DNA from: Bacteroidota bacterium
GTDB taxonomy: Bacteria; Bacteroidota; Bacteroidia; Bacteroidales; Prolixibacteraceae
Direction: 5' to 3'
NCBI GenBank assembly: GCA_030684645.1
Contig: JAUXUF010000093.1
Coordinates: 1 to 64,000 of the forward strand
Length of the DNA stretch: 64,000 bases
Made by a program: the position numbers and the translations under genes. Below are positions 1 through 10,027 of the stretch, one piece after another. The notes under the pieces are model-generated. The model was not told where the DNA came from, did no database searches, and was given only the letters and a program-made list of their open reading frames with translations. The number at the start of each line of letters is the position of its first letter. Within the stretch, counting starts at the first letter, position 1.

Positions 1-156
1 GGTTACGAAGTTTCGACTGGCACACATGCCTTTCAGATTTACATGGGATCAACCAACGCTTTGTTACCTCAGGATAATATCATGTGGAATCAATACGACT
101 GGCAAAACAAAGGCCTGTCTGTTGGTTTTACGATTACCAGACTTTGGGGATTTTAA
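1..156 (+). CDS. C-terminal end of a DUF5777-like outer-membrane beta-barrel protein (5' part outside window)
   Basis: Frame 1 is open from the first base to TAA at 154-156 and encodes the last 51 residues of a protein. The tail has alternating aromatic/polar residues and ends in ITRLWGF, with a terminal Phe, as in outer-membrane barrels. The stretch YMGSTNALLPQDNIMWN resembles the end of the DUF5777 family, Bacteroidota barrel-like proteins that I remember being encoded beside multiheme cytochromes. It lies directly before a heme-rich locus on the same strand, so it may be the outer-membrane partner of that system, but a terminator-like hairpin separates them. The family call rests on a short tail and is tentative; the coding call is firm. 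Confidence 0.5.
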   Translation, partial: GYEVSTGTHAFQIYMGSTNALLPQDNIMWNQYDWQNKGLSVGFTITRLWGF

Positions 157-190
157 TCTTGTCAAATAATTTTAAAAAATAGATTTTTAG

Positions 191-230
191 AAATGGTAAT
201 ATTCCTTATCTTAGGGTATTACCATTTTTT
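191..230 (+). terminator. Rho-independent terminator after the barrel gene
   Basis: An 11-bp perfect stem (AAATGGTAATA at 191-201 with TATTACCATTT at 217-227) has a 15-nt loop and runs into six T. It lies 35 bases after the stop at 156 and before the first cytochrome gene, so the barrel gene probably ends its own transcript. Confidence 0.65.
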
Positions 231-357
231 ACAATGATCAGGCAACCTGACTAAACCAACGATCATCAATTCGTTGTGAAATTTCATTTTTACCAAGATT
301 GTATATTGAAAAAGTTGAGAAAATTGATTTGCTGCAACAAAACTTAAATCCTTGAAA

Positions 358-1296
358 ATGAACAATCGCTTCATTAGTCTAATTTTGATCTTATTTTTAG
401 GCACATTCCAGCATTCCAATGCTCAATCTTATGAGAATGCAAAGCATCATCAATGTTTAAAATGCCATTCCAATCAAACCTATTCTTTTTATAATAGTGT
501 AAAAGAGAAGGAAGAAAAAAGGCTGATGAATCCTTATTTTATCCTCGATACTGTTGCCTTAGTGGCAGGAGTGCATAAACAGTTTGATTGTACCGATTGC
601 CATTCAGGTGAATACGCTACCTATCCACACCAATCGAATCTAAAACTGGAACCTTTAAGTTCTTGTCTGGATTGCCACGGAGGTGATGCCTCCTTTGCTT
701 CTTACCAGTTTGAAAAGATCGAGGAAGAATTTAAGAAAAGTGTCCATTACAAGGTGTATGGCGAGAATTTTACCTGTTCGAAATGTCACAGCCAGCATAC
801 TTATATCGCTACAGCGAGAACCAGTAGCAATGTGCTCGAAATTGTCGGTTACAGCAATAAAATGTGCCTTTTGTGCCATAACGATATGAAACGTTACAAA
901 ATGGTATCCGGACATGATAATCCAAAATTAATTCAGATTCATGACTGGTTGCCTAATGAAGAACTGCATTTCAGCCATGTAAGGTGTATCGAATGTCATA
1001 CTGAAGTTATTGACAGCCTGATGGTTTCTCACAATATCCTAAGCAAAGACAAAGCTTTAAGAAAGTGTGTTGAATGCCACTCTGCCAACTCCAGATTAAA
1101 AGCTTCATTATACAAATACCAAAATTTGCAGAAACGTGCTGAAAAGGATGATATAAATACGGTTTTGGCAAACGAATCATACATTATAGGATCACACCAG
1201 AGTCCAATTCTTCAATTATTAAGTGTTATAATTTTCCTTATTTCTCTTTTAGGGATTATAGTACACAGCATTTTCAGAATTATTAAAAAGAAATAA
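358..1296 (+). CDS. heptaheme c-type cytochrome with C-terminal membrane anchor
   Basis: This 312-residue protein begins with a signal peptide (about residues 1-22, ending SNAQ) and carries seven CXXCH heme sites: CLKCH, CTDCH, CLDCH, CSKCH, CLLCH, CIECH and CVECH. A single hydrophobic segment near residues 280-305, followed by IIKKK, would anchor the heme domain to the inner membrane facing the periplasm. I chose the ATG at 358; the frame extends upstream only to a TTG at 352. The stop is one base from the next gene, a cytochrome b, so the two are very likely co-transcribed and may form a quinol-oxidising pair. The exact family and electron acceptor cannot be read from the sequence. Confidence 0.85.
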   Translation: MNNRFISLILILFLGTFQHSNAQSYENAKHHQCLKCHSNQTYSFYNSVKEKEEKRLMNPYFILDTVALVAGVHKQFDCTDCHSGEYATYPHQSNLKLEPLSSCLDCHGGDASFASYQFEKIEEEFKKSVHYKVYGENFTCSKCHSQHTYIATARTSSNVLEIVGYSNKMCLLCHNDMKRYKMVSGHDNPKLIQIHDWLPNEELHFSHVRCIECHTEVIDSLMVSHNILSKDKALRKCVECHSANSRLKASLYKYQNLQKRAEKDDINTVLANESYIIGSHQSPILQLLSVIIFLISLLGIIVHSIFRIIKKK

Positions 1297-1297
1297 G

Positions 1298-1918
1298 ATG
1301 ACATCAACTGAAAAAATCTATTTTTATCCACTCTGGTTGAGAATCTGGCATGGATTAAATGCAATAGGAATACTCACTTTAATCATTACCGGCATCTCCA
1401 TGCAATCAAGTGTTGAATCATCTCATATTGTTGGATTTAGCCTGATAGTAACCCTTCATAATATTGCCGGGATTCTGGTAACCTTTAGTTATTTTGTTTT
1501 CTTTATTGGAAACCTGGTAACCCCGAACGGGAAATTTTACATCGTAAAACCAAGTGGTTTTTGGAAAAGGCCAATTAGACAGGCATACTATTATGGATGG
1601 GGTATGTTCCATGGGATGAAGGCTCCATATCCACTTTCAGCAAAAAGGAAATTTAATCCTTTACAGAAATATTCCTATATACTGGTGATGTACCTGGCTG
1701 TTCCGATAATTATAATAACCGGGATTGCACTTTTATTTCCTGAAATAATAATCGATCAGGTTTATACTTTCAGCGGTGTATTTGTAACTGCAGTATTCCA
1801 TTCCGCGATGGGCTTTTTTATTTCAATTTTTCTAATGATTCACCTTTATATAGCTTCGATTGGAAAATCACCTTTGGAAAATTTTAAAAGTATTATAACT
1901 GGTTGGCATCATGTGTGA
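1298..1918 (+). CDS. b-type cytochrome subunit (formate dehydrogenase gamma/cytochrome b561-like)
   Basis: The 206-residue protein has four hydrophobic segments (about 12-35, 45-70, 112-135, 150-185) with histidines placed as in di-heme b-type subunits: LRIWHGLN in helix 1, TLHNIAG in helix 2, and FHSAMGF and IHLYIA in helix 4. Such subunits take electrons from, or give them to, menaquinone and pass them to periplasmic c hemes. It follows the heptaheme gene by one base and overlaps the 19-heme gene by 8 bases (ATG at 1911 inside its last codons), so the three are translationally coupled. It is probably the quinone module for the heptaheme protein. Confidence 0.8.
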   Translation: MTSTEKIYFYPLWLRIWHGLNAIGILTLIITGISMQSSVESSHIVGFSLIVTLHNIAGILVTFSYFVFFIGNLVTPNGKFYIVKPSGFWKRPIRQAYYYGWGMFHGMKAPYPLSAKRKFNPLQKYSYILVMYLAVPIIIITGIALLFPEIIIDQVYTFSGVFVTAVFHSAMGFFISIFLMIHLYIASIGKSPLENFKSIITGWHHV

Positions 1919-4715
1919 AAAGAGCATTGGATTTTTGAATTTCAGGGTCTCCCAAAAAATTCTTTTAATAGTTGTATATCTGTTCTTTGGAATTAGCCAT
2001 CTGTCGGCCCAGACGAACGATGATTGCCTGACGTGTCACAACGATCCGGAATTGACTTCGGAACAGGACGGCAAAAAAAGATCCTTGTATATTAAGCCTA
2101 AGGCCCTTGATCATTCAGTGCATCAGAATATTTTATGTGCTGCATGCCACACTGATGCTAATGTAACTGATTTTCCGCATCCTGAAAATCTGAAACCGGT
2201 CGATTGCGGAATTTGTCATATGGAGGCAAAGGAAAAATTTTATAGGGGTATTCATGGCCAGGCTTACCTGGCAAAGGATAGAAATGCTCCAAATTGCAAA
2301 GAATGTCACGGCGCTCATCAAATTCTGAAATCGACTCAGCCCGAATCGCGTACTTATAAAATGAATATTCCTGTTTTATGCGGGTCTTGTCATAAGGAAG
2401 GGGCGCCGGTTGCCAGAGGTTATAACATTGCCGAACACAATATCCTTGAAAATTATAGTCAGGGTACTCATGGGATTGGTTTATTCAAGCGTGGGTTAAT
2501 TGTAACGGCAACCTGCAACGATTGCCACGAGAACCACCTGATATTGCCTCATACTAATGTAAATTCAAGTATTTCGCCTCGAAACATTGCTGCCACCTGT
2601 ATGAAATGTCATACCCGGATTGAAGATGTGCACTTAAAAACGATCAATAAGGAATTGTGGGAGAAAAAACCGGGAGCTATTCCTGCGTGTACTGCCTGCC
2701 ATCCGCCTCATAAAGTAGAACTTAAAAATCTGGTTGAAACTATTTCTGATCAGTCTTGCCTCAAGTGCCATAGCAACGATGACGTTCATAAGGTAGTTGA
2801 TAATCAGAATATCTCTCTGAAAGTTAGTGTTGCCGATCTTTCAGTTTCAAGCCATAAAAATATTACCTGTGTAAAGTGCCACTCCGATGTAACGGTTAAC
2901 CTTAAACGTCCTTGTGAGACGGTAGGAAAAGTTGATTGCTCTGCCTGTCATGCTGAGGAATCGGATGTTTATTTCTCGAGCGGACATGGACAAGCTTATT
3001 TCAATAAACATGAAAATGCGCCTTATTGTACCGATTGTCATGGAACCCATTTAGTAAAACCCAAATCTGATGAAAGTTCACCTGTTTACCGGTCATCAAT
3101 TCCTTCACTTTGCGGCAAATGCCACAATAAGGATGGCAAAGCAGTTCAGGGGACCGACCTGCTTGAAAAAGATGCCTTTCACGATTATTCGTCGAGTGTT
3201 CATGGACGAAGTCTTACTGAAAAAGGATTACTTTCGGCCGCTGTGTGTACCGATTGCCATACGACGCATTTCAATTTGAAAGAATCGGATGTGCGGTCTT
3301 CCGTTAATCCCAAAAATATTGCTGCGACATGCGGAAATTGCCATAAAGGTATTTACAACGATTATATGGCCAGTGACCATGCCTATAAACCCAATACTGA
3401 AAATTTAAAATTTCCAACTTGCGGCACCTGCCATTCGGCACATACTATTTCCGAAGTCCATAAAGACAAATTTATGTCGGAAATAACGATGCAGTGCGGT
3501 AAATGCCACAAAGACCTGGCCGAATCATACCTGAAAACCTACCACGGAAAGGTATATCAACTGGGTTATCTTCAGGCAGCCCGATGTTCTGATTGCCATG
3601 GTGCCCATAATATTCTGAACCGGCATAATCCAAAATCAGCCATAAATTCACAAAACATTGTGGGCACCTGCCAGAAATGTCATGCCGATGCCAATGAGAA
3701 ATTTACAGGCTATCTGACTCATGCCACACATTCCAACAAGACTAAATTCCCCTGGCTGTATTATACTTTTTGGGCCATGACCACTTTGCTGGTGAGCGTA
3801 TTTCTCTTCTTTGGACTTCATACGCTATTGTGGTTTCCCCGGTCAATCGATGCCATGCGTAAAAAGAAAAAGCATGAAACGGAAACGGGAGATAAAGTAT
3901 ATATTCAACGATTCACAAAGAGCCAGCGTATTACGCATATTTTTGTGATTGTCAGCTTTTTATCACTGGCATTTACGGGGATGTTGTTAAAATTTGCCTA
4001 TATGGATTGGGCCAAATTCTTTGTGAAAATGATTGGTGGAGCCCATAATGCCGGAATTATTCACCGTTTTGCCGCTGTAATTACTTTTGGTTATTTTGGT
4101 TATCATGTTTTCTCTCTGGTGAAAATGAAAATCAGTAAAAAACAAAACTTTTCCAAATTCATTTTTGGATATAATACACTCATGTTTAATCGTCAGGATT
4201 TAAAGGATTTTTGGGCATCAGTGAAATGGTTTGTTGGTAAAGGGCCTCGACCACAATATGGACGCTGGACCTACTGGGAGAAATTCGATTATATGGCCGT
4301 ATTCTGGGGTGTTGTTGTGATTGGTTCAACCGGCCTGATTCTTTGGTTTCCGGAATATTTCACTGCGATTTTGCCTGGTTGGGTCATCAATGTGGCTATG
4401 ATTATTCACAGTGATGAAGCATTATTGGCGGTAGGATTTATATTTACGATCCATTTCTTTAATACGCACCTTCGACCTGAGTCTTTCCCAATGGATACCG
4501 TAGTTTTTACAGGTCATGTATTGCTTGATGAATATAAAGCCGACAGACCCAGGGAATTTGAAGATTTGGAAAAAACAGGAATGCTGGAAAGTGTGACCGT
4601 CAAGAAAGACTTTTCAAAAAAACAAATGAGACTGGTAAAGGTATTTGGATATATATTCTTATTTACCGGAATTGTTCAGGTTATTTTTATCATCTATTCA
4701 TTGCTCTTTCATTAA
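1911..4715 (+). CDS. 19-heme cytochrome c fused to a cytochrome b membrane domain (CbcL-like architecture)
   Basis: This 934-residue protein has an N-terminal signal-like segment (about 15-34), 19 CXXCH sites between residues about 40 and 600, and a C-terminal membrane domain (about 625-934) with roughly six hydrophobic helices and histidines typical of b hemes ([36 protein letters not shown]). Fusing a periplasmic multiheme c domain to an FdnI/HydC-type b domain recalls Geobacter CbcL, an inner-membrane quinol oxidoreductase used in metal reduction (knowledge from memory; no alignment run). The heme part contains an internal duplication: HGQAY, NAP-C, IP-LCG-CH and [16 protein letters not shown] recur in order about 300 residues apart. 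It is the third gene of the overlapping cluster. The acceptor is unknown. Confidence 0.85.
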   Translation: MCEKSIGFLNFRVSQKILLIVVYLFFGISHLSAQTNDDCLTCHNDPELTSEQDGKKRSLYIKPKALDHSVHQNILCAACHTDANVTDFPHPENLKPVDCGICHMEAKEKFYRGIHGQAYLAKDRNAPNCKECHGAHQILKSTQPESRTYKMNIPVLCGSCHKEGAPVARGYNIAEHNILENYSQGTHGIGLFKRGLIVTATCNDCHENHLILPHTNVNSSISPRNIAATCMKCHTRIEDVHLKTINKELWEKKPGAIPACTACHPPHKVELKNLVETISDQSCLKCHSNDDVHKVVDNQNISLKVSVADLSVSSHKNITCVKCHSDVTVNLKRPCETVGKVDCSACHAEESDVYFSSGHGQAYFNKHENAPYCTDCHGTHLVKPKSDESSPVYRSSIPSLCGKCHNKDGKAVQGTDLLEKDAFHDYSSSVHGRSLTEKGLLSAAVCTDCHTTHFNLKESDVRSSVNPKNIAATCGNCHKGIYNDYMASDHAYKPNTENLKFPTCGTCHSAHTISEVHKDKFMSEITMQCGKCHKDLAESYLKTYHGKVYQLGYLQAARCSDCHGAHNILNRHNPKSAINSQNIVGTCQKCHADANEKFTGYLTHATHSNKTKFPWLYYTFWAMTTLLVSVFLFFGLHTLLWFPRSIDAMRKKKKHETETGDKVYIQRFTKSQRITHIFVIVSFLSLAFTGMLLKFAYMDWAKFFVKMIGGAHNAGIIHRFAAVITFGYFGYHVFSLVKMKISKKQNFSKFIFGYNTLMFNRQDLKDFWASVKWFVGKGPRPQYGRWTYWEKFDYMAVFWGVVVIGSTGLILWFPEYFTAILPGWVINVAMIIHSDEALLAVGFIFTIHFFNTHLRPESFPMDTVVFTGHVLLDEYKADRPREFEDLEKTGMLESVTVKKDFSKKQMRLVKVFGYIFLFTGIVQVIFIIYSLLFH

Positions 4716-4911
4716 TGGAAATGCTTGAATAGTTCTGGAATACATGCAATTTTCGTTCAATCAGAACTACCGAGGCAGGTCAAAAACGTCAATCTTGCAT
4801 TCCATTCAACACTAAGTAGAAGTGATCTAAATAACCCGTGCCTGTTGAATTATTACCATTTTTTTGCAAACTTGCGGCGCGATTAAATTAGTCTTAGTCA
4901 AAAAGAATAAC

Positions 4912-6414
4912 ATGAAATTACCTTCGTCGATTAAAAACTGGATTTCAATAACAGGAGCCATTCTGGCCGTTTTCAACCTGGCCACAATTTTGTCATTAAT
5001 AGTCTTAAATTCACTTTTTAATTTCGGTGGAGCATATATAGGCTTGTTCATTTATATGGCATTGCCTGCATTTATGATTACTGGTTTAATTATGATCCCA
5101 ATCGGGATGAAAATTTACCATAAGCGCGCAAAAGAAGAGGAAGATGCGGGAGAAGTAAGAAACTGGCCAGTCCTCAATTTTAATAATCCGGCAACACGTA
5201 ACGCTTCTGTAATTTTCATTTTTGGCACTGTTTTTCTGTTGATTATTTCATCAGTTGGAAGTTATGAAGCTTTTCATTATACCGAATCGGTTGAGTTTTG
5301 CGGAAAATTATGCCATCAGGTGATGGAACCTGAATTTGTTACTTACCATGGTTCATCGCATGAACGGGTAGCCTGTGTTGAATGCCATGTCGGAGCAGGT
5401 GCAACCTGGTATGTGAAAAGTAAACTATCAGGTTTGTACCAGGTTTATTCGGTCTTAGCCCATAAATTTCCAACTCCAATTCCAACACCAATTGCGAACC
5501 TTCGCCCTGCAAGAGAAACTTGCGAAAAATGTCACTGGCCCGAAAAATTCTATGATCGCAAGATGAAAGATGAGCATTCGTTCCTTGCTGATGAATCAAA
5601 CACCGAAGAGATTGTTCAATTGCAGATGAAAACCAGTTCTAAAATGACTGCAGAAGGACTTGAAAAAGGAATCCATCAACACATTAACGCTGATGTCAGG
5701 ATTGAATATAAAACCACATCACCAAATCGCCAGGTCATTCCTTGGGTCAAATACACCAACTTGAAAACAGGTGAGGCTGAGGTATTTACCGACAGTGAAA
5801 ACCTTTTAAGCCAGGCTAAATTGGATTCACTTGAAACCAGGGTGATGGATTGTCTGGATTGCCACAACAGACCCTCACATAATTACAAAACACCTCAGAA
5901 TTTTATCGACAAGCTGATGAGTGAAGGCAAAATTTCGAAAACACTACCGGGAATCAAACAGGTATCCATGTCGGTTTTATACCCTGAATATTCGACAAAG
6001 GACAGTGCTTTTGCCGCAATCAAAAGTAAAGTTACCGAATTTTATCAATCAGGTTATCCTGATTTGATGACCAGCAGAAAATCTGAAATTGATAATGCTA
6101 TTGTTGAAATCCAAAATGGGTATGGCAATAATATTTTCCCTTACATGAAATCAAGCTGGAAGTCATATCCTAACAATATTGGTCACATGGAATTTGATGG
6201 TTGTTTCCGTTGTCACAATGACCGGCATGCAACCGAAAAGGGAAAAGTAATTTCAAGAGATTGCAATTTATGCCATAACATCGTTGCTCAGGGAACACCC
6301 GGGAATATGGAATATTCCAAATCTTTCGAACCTCTTGAGTTTAAACATCCGGTTGATATTGATGAGGCCTGGCGCACTGAACTTTGTTCTTCTTGCCATT
6401 CACAACTTTATTAA
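4912..6414 (+). CDS. heptaheme NapC/NirT-family membrane cytochrome (ImcH-like architecture)
   Basis: The protein has 500 residues from ATG 4912; the open frame reaches back only to a TTG at 4864. Three hydrophobic segments fill the first about 135 residues. Next come a CX3CH site (CGKLCHQVMEPE) and six CXXCH sites: CVECH, CEKCH, CLDCH, CFRCH, CNLCH and CSSCH. CVECHVGAGATWYVKSKLSG and LRPARETCEKCHWPEKF are typical NapC/NirT-family text. Three N-terminal helices plus seven hemes at about 500 residues matches what I recall of Geobacter ImcH, an inner-membrane menaquinol oxidase for high-potential extracellular acceptors. Short NrfH-type proteins have only four hemes, and no nrfA is present. It likely feeds electrons from menaquinol to periplasmic cytochromes. 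Confidence 0.85.
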   Translation: MKLPSSIKNWISITGAILAVFNLATILSLIVLNSLFNFGGAYIGLFIYMALPAFMITGLIMIPIGMKIYHKRAKEEEDAGEVRNWPVLNFNNPATRNASVIFIFGTVFLLIISSVGSYEAFHYTESVEFCGKLCHQVMEPEFVTYHGSSHERVACVECHVGAGATWYVKSKLSGLYQVYSVLAHKFPTPIPTPIANLRPARETCEKCHWPEKFYDRKMKDEHSFLADESNTEEIVQLQMKTSSKMTAEGLEKGIHQHINADVRIEYKTTSPNRQVIPWVKYTNLKTGEAEVFTDSENLLSQAKLDSLETRVMDCLDCHNRPSHNYKTPQNFIDKLMSEGKISKTLPGIKQVSMSVLYPEYSTKDSAFAAIKSKVTEFYQSGYPDLMTSRKSEIDNAIVEIQNGYGNNIFPYMKSSWKSYPNNIGHMEFDGCFRCHNDRHATEKGKVISRDCNLCHNIVAQGTPGNMEYSKSFEPLEFKHPVDIDEAWRTELCSSCHSQLY

Positions 6415-6560
6415 TTGAACAGTAAATGAGTCAATAAATTAATGGCATTCTTTTTGCAAACAGAAATAATATGTGCATATTTATATTTATAAAGTGATTT
6501 TATTTCGAATGAAAAAGCAGTCGTTCATAAAAACAAAATATTCAACTAATCTTTAAGACA

Positions 6561-7058
6561 ATGACTATGAATTTCAAAAAATTAGTTTTTTTACTGGGAA
6601 TAGTAATCATTTTCAGTTCAATGGCAAATGCCCAGGATGCCAAGTATGTTGGTGCAGCCAAATGTAAAATGTGCCATAACAAGCCGGAAAAAGGTGGACA
6701 GTACGCCAGCTGGGCTGCAGGCCCGCACGCAAAAGCGATGTTGTCTCTTAAAGGAGACGAAACTAAAAATCCTAAATGTTTGAAATGTCACTCTACAGCA
6801 GCCAGTGTTGATCAAAGTTTGGTTGCTACAATTACTGTTGAAGAAGGTGTTTCATGCGAGTCATGTCATGGAGCAGGTAGTCTTTACAAAGTAGCAACAA
6901 CAATGAAAGATATGAAGTTGGCCATGTCTAAAGGGTTAATTATGCCTGACGAAAAAGTTTGTAAAAAATGTCATAATCCTGAAAGTCCAAATTACAAACC
7001 TTTCGATTTCAAGGTGTATTCTGCAAAAATTGCTCATAAGGATCCGACAAGAAAATAA
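6561..7058 (+). CDS. periplasmic tetraheme cytochrome c, c554-like
   Basis: The 165-residue protein has a cleavable signal peptide (about 1-25, ending ANAQ) and four CXXCH sites: CKMCH, CLKCH, CESCH and CKKCH. YVGAAKCKMCH and the GPHAKAM segment resemble the cytochrome c554 family. As a small soluble protein it is a plausible periplasmic shuttle between the membrane cytochromes upstream and a terminal acceptor. ATG codons at 6561 and 6567 are both possible; I took the first. It sits 146 bases after the NapC-like gene and is followed by a strong terminator, so it closes this transcription unit. Confidence 0.8.
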   Translation: MTMNFKKLVFLLGIVIIFSSMANAQDAKYVGAAKCKMCHNKPEKGGQYASWAAGPHAKAMLSLKGDETKNPKCLKCHSTAASVDQSLVATITVEEGVSCESCHGAGSLYKVATTMKDMKLAMSKGLIMPDEKVCKKCHNPESPNYKPFDFKVYSAKIAHKDPTRK

Positions 7059-7090
7059 GTTTCGCTTCGAAACCGGATAAATAAAAGAAT

Positions 7091-7128
7091 TCCTTTGTTT
7101 TAAAACTTAAAACAAAGGAGTTTTTTTT
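7091..7128 (+). terminator. Rho-independent terminator after the tetraheme gene
   Basis: A 13-bp perfect stem (TCCTTTGTTTTAA at 7091-7103 with TTAAAACAAAGGA at 7107-7119) with a 3-nt loop is followed by G and eight T. It lies 33 bases after the stop codon, before ccsBA. Confidence 0.85.
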
Positions 7129-7210
7129 AATAAATAGATCTGCCAAAAGCCACTTGCCGGCTGTAGAAGTCATTGGTATTCAATTTTAAATTACTGATAG
7201 AATAAAAATC

Positions 7211-10027
7211 ATGAAAAGATTTGTTTCATTTCTATTCTCCATGCTTTTCAGCGTATTGTTGCTGATGATGTTTGCATTTTCCATCGCCTATGCGACTTTT
7301 ATTGAAAATGATTACGGTACTTCTACAGCTCAGGCGCTGATATACCAATCCAGGTGGTTCGAAATTTTGCTGCTTTTGGGTGTTATTAACCTGGCCGGAA
7401 GTGTAGTTAAATATAAACTTATTTCCCGTAAGAAATGGGCCATCCTCTTGTTCCATCTGGCGTTTATCGTCATCATCATAGGCGCTGGAGTCACTCGTTA
7501 TTTTGGATTCGAAGGAAGTATGCACATTCGTGAAGGCGAATCAAACAATCAGGTGGTATCCGAAGCAAGTTATATTGTTTTGAAAGCTTCAGTTTCAGGA
7601 GAAGAAGTGACTGAAATGACCAAAGTTAGCTTTACTCCCAATACGAATAATTCCTACCGCAAAACCATTGAGATTGGAGGAAAACAGCTTCAGGTTGAAA
7701 ATGAACTATTTGTTCCAAATGCAGCCGAACGAATGGTTACCGACGCGAATGGAATGTCCGTGCCTTCATTGGTTCAACTGCCCGGCAATACAGGTCAGGG
7801 CGGAATGGATGCTTTTACCGCAAAAATTACTTCCGGAACTGAAGTCCGGCGAGTTAATGTTTTTGGACGCGACGGTATGATCCTGAGTCCAGCTAATTGC
7901 ACAATTAATGGTATTCAGGTTAGTCTTTCTTACGGTTCGATAATCCGCGAATTACCATTCAGTATTTACCTGCGCGATTTTCAACTTGAAAGGTATCCCG
8001 GTTCAATGAGCCCATCATCGTATGCCAGCGAAATTACCCTGAAGGATCCGGCATTATCAATCGAACGTCCGTTTCGCATATTTATGAATAATATATTGAA
8101 ATACAATGGCTACCGTTTCTTTCAATCTTCTTTTGATCAGGATGAAAAAGGAACTATTCTTTCAGTCAACCAGGATTACTGGGGAACTTTGATTTCCTAT
8201 CTTGGATATTTTTTAATGGCCCTGGGAATGGTATTTACTATTTTCCTGAAGGACAGCCGTTTCCAAACCTTGATCCGGCTAAGTTCCAAACTTCAGGCTA
8301 CACGCAAAACTGCTAAAATCCTGACTATTGGATTGATTATTTCCGGAATAAGCTGGACGACTAATTCTGCATTAGGAGCCGCTAATTCTGCGTCAAAAGG
8401 GAAACATATTGAAGCATTTGGCGAGTTATTGGTTCAGGATCACGAAGGGCGAATTGAACCGGTGAGTACCCTGGCATCTGATTTACTGCGCAAAATCGCG
8501 AAAAAAGATAATTGGGAGGGAATGTCTTCGGTTGAATTTTTTCTGGATATGAGTGCCAACTCCGAAAAATGGAAAAGTATCCCGATTATCAAGGTTTCCA
8601 ATCCGGAACTTAAAAAAACTTTGGGAATTTCAACTGACTTGATTTCTTATAGCCAGATTTTTGATCAATCTGGAAATTACCGGTTGAATAACCTGGTTCA
8701 GGAATCGTATAATAAGAAACAAACTTTACGGAATAAGTATGACAAGGAAATTATTAATGTGGATGAACGGGTTAATATTTGTTATCAGATTTTCAATGGC
8801 GATTTCCTGAAAATATTTCCAATACCCAACGATAAGCGCAAAACCTGGGTGACGTATTCCAATCTTCCCAGGATATTGAATACGGAAGATACCGATTTTA
8901 CTGACAAAATTCTGAATTTGTATTACCAGGAATACAACAATTCCACGCTTTCCGGGAATTGGTCAAAGCCTGAAGAATATCTGGGTTACATCAAGAGGTA
9001 CCAGACCAAATACGGCGCTGATATTATTCCTTCATCAACAAAAATCAGCCTCGAAATAATTTACAACAAGTGGAATATTTTCGGAAAGCTGGCCAAAATA
9101 TATGCACTTCTGGGGATTGTTTTGCTGGTATTTCACTTCTTGCTTATTTTTAAACCGGGAGCCCGTTTCGAAAAATCGATCAAGGTTGGAGTGGCACTGG
9201 TCTTTCTTTCATTTCTGATGTACACCGTAGGTTTGATGATTCGGTGGTACATTGCAGGTCATGCTCCCTGGAGTAACGGTTATGAAACCATGATTTACGT
9301 TGGTTGGGCAACAAGTCTTTCAGGATTTGTTTTTATGAAAAGATCGCCAATTACGCTGGCAGTAACGACTCTTTTGTCATCGATTATCCTTTTTGTTGCC
9401 GGAATGAGTTGGATGAATCCGGAGATTACCAATCTGGTCCCTGTATTGAAATCTTATTGGCTGGTGGTTCATGTGGCAATTATAACAGCCAGTTATGGAT
9501 TCTTAGCGATGGGAGCGTTACTTGGGATTCTCAATCTGGTTCTCATGATTTTGAGAAACAAAAAGAATGAAAAGAATATCGGTTTTACCATACTGGAGGT
9601 CTCCTATATCATCGAAATGGCTTTAATGATTGGACTTTTGATGCTGACAATCGGTTCATTCATCGGTGGAGTCTGGGCCAACGAATCGTGGGGAAGATAC
9701 TGGGGCTGGGATCCGAAGGAAACCTGGGCATTGGTTACCGTACTGGTTTATTCAATCATATTGCATTTGAGGAAGATCCCAGGATTGAAAAGCGTATTTG
9801 CATTAAGTAGCCTGTCTATTTTCGGTTTAGGTTCTGTGTTAATGACTTTCTTTGGCGTGAATTATTATTTATCAGGAATGCACTCCTATGCACAAGGCGA
9901 TCCGCCTCCAATCCCCAATGCCTTGTATGTGGCCATTGTGGTAGTTATTGCACTCATTTTGGCTGCCTGGTACGCCGAGAATAAGGTGACAAAGATTACA
10001 GAACCGGAGGACGAAATTATCGAATAG
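7211..10027 (+). CDS. ccsBA: cytochrome c heme-ligation protein CcsBA (ResB-CcsA fusion)
   Basis: The 938-residue polytopic protein attaches heme to CXXCH motifs outside the cytoplasmic membrane (System II). The N-terminal about 390 residues are ResB/CcsB-like: helices near 8-30, 50-67, 77-96 and 330-350 around a large periplasmic domain. The C-terminal half from about residue 640 is CcsA-like with multiple helices and the WWD-type heme-handling segment WGRYWGWDPKETWALVTVLV near 830-850. Conserved histidines lie in VVHVAIITASYG and GMHSYAQGD. Single-chain fusions of this kind are common in Bacteroidota and Epsilonproteobacteria. Its position behind genes with 37 heme sites fits a dedicated maturation role for that locus. 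Confidence 0.9.
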   Translation: MKRFVSFLFSMLFSVLLLMMFAFSIAYATFIENDYGTSTAQALIYQSRWFEILLLLGVINLAGSVVKYKLISRKKWAILLFHLAFIVIIIGAGVTRYFGFEGSMHIREGESNNQVVSEASYIVLKASVSGEEVTEMTKVSFTPNTNNSYRKTIEIGGKQLQVENELFVPNAAERMVTDANGMSVPSLVQLPGNTGQGGMDAFTAKITSGTEVRRVNVFGRDGMILSPANCTINGIQVSLSYGSIIRELPFSIYLRDFQLERYPGSMSPSSYASEITLKDPALSIERPFRIFMNNILKYNGYRFFQSSFDQDEKGTILSVNQDYWGTLISYLGYFLMALGMVFTIFLKDSRFQTLIRLSSKLQATRKTAKILTIGLIISGISWTTNSALGAANSASKGKHIEAFGELLVQDHEGRIEPVSTLASDLLRKIAKKDNWEGMSSVEFFLDMSANSEKWKSIPIIKVSNPELKKTLGISTDLISYSQIFDQSGNYRLNNLVQESYNKKQTLRNKYDKEIINVDERVNICYQIFNGDFLKIFPIPNDKRKTWVTYSNLPRILNTEDTDFTDKILNLYYQEYNNSTLSGNWSKPEEYLGYIKRYQTKYGADIIPSSTKISLEIIYNKWNIFGKLAKIYALLGIVLLVFHFLLIFKPGARFEKSIKVGVALVFLSFLMYTVGLMIRWYIAGHAPWSNGYETMIYVGWATSLSGFVFMKRSPITLAVTTLLSSIILFVAGMSWMNPEITNLVPVLKSYWLVVHVAIITASYGFLAMGALLGILNLVLMILRNKKNEKNIGFTILEVSYIIEMALMIGLLMLTIGSFIGGVWANESWGRYWGWDPKETWALVTVLVYSIILHLRKIPGLKSVFALSSLSIFGLGSVLMTFFGVNYYLSGMHSYAQGDPPPIPNALYVAIVVVIALILAAWYAENKVTKITEPEDEIIE

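Noticed and set aside
4864-6414. Nitrite reductase partner NrfH
   Set aside because: The NapC-like protein is far too long, has seven hemes instead of four, and no nrfA gene is adjacent.
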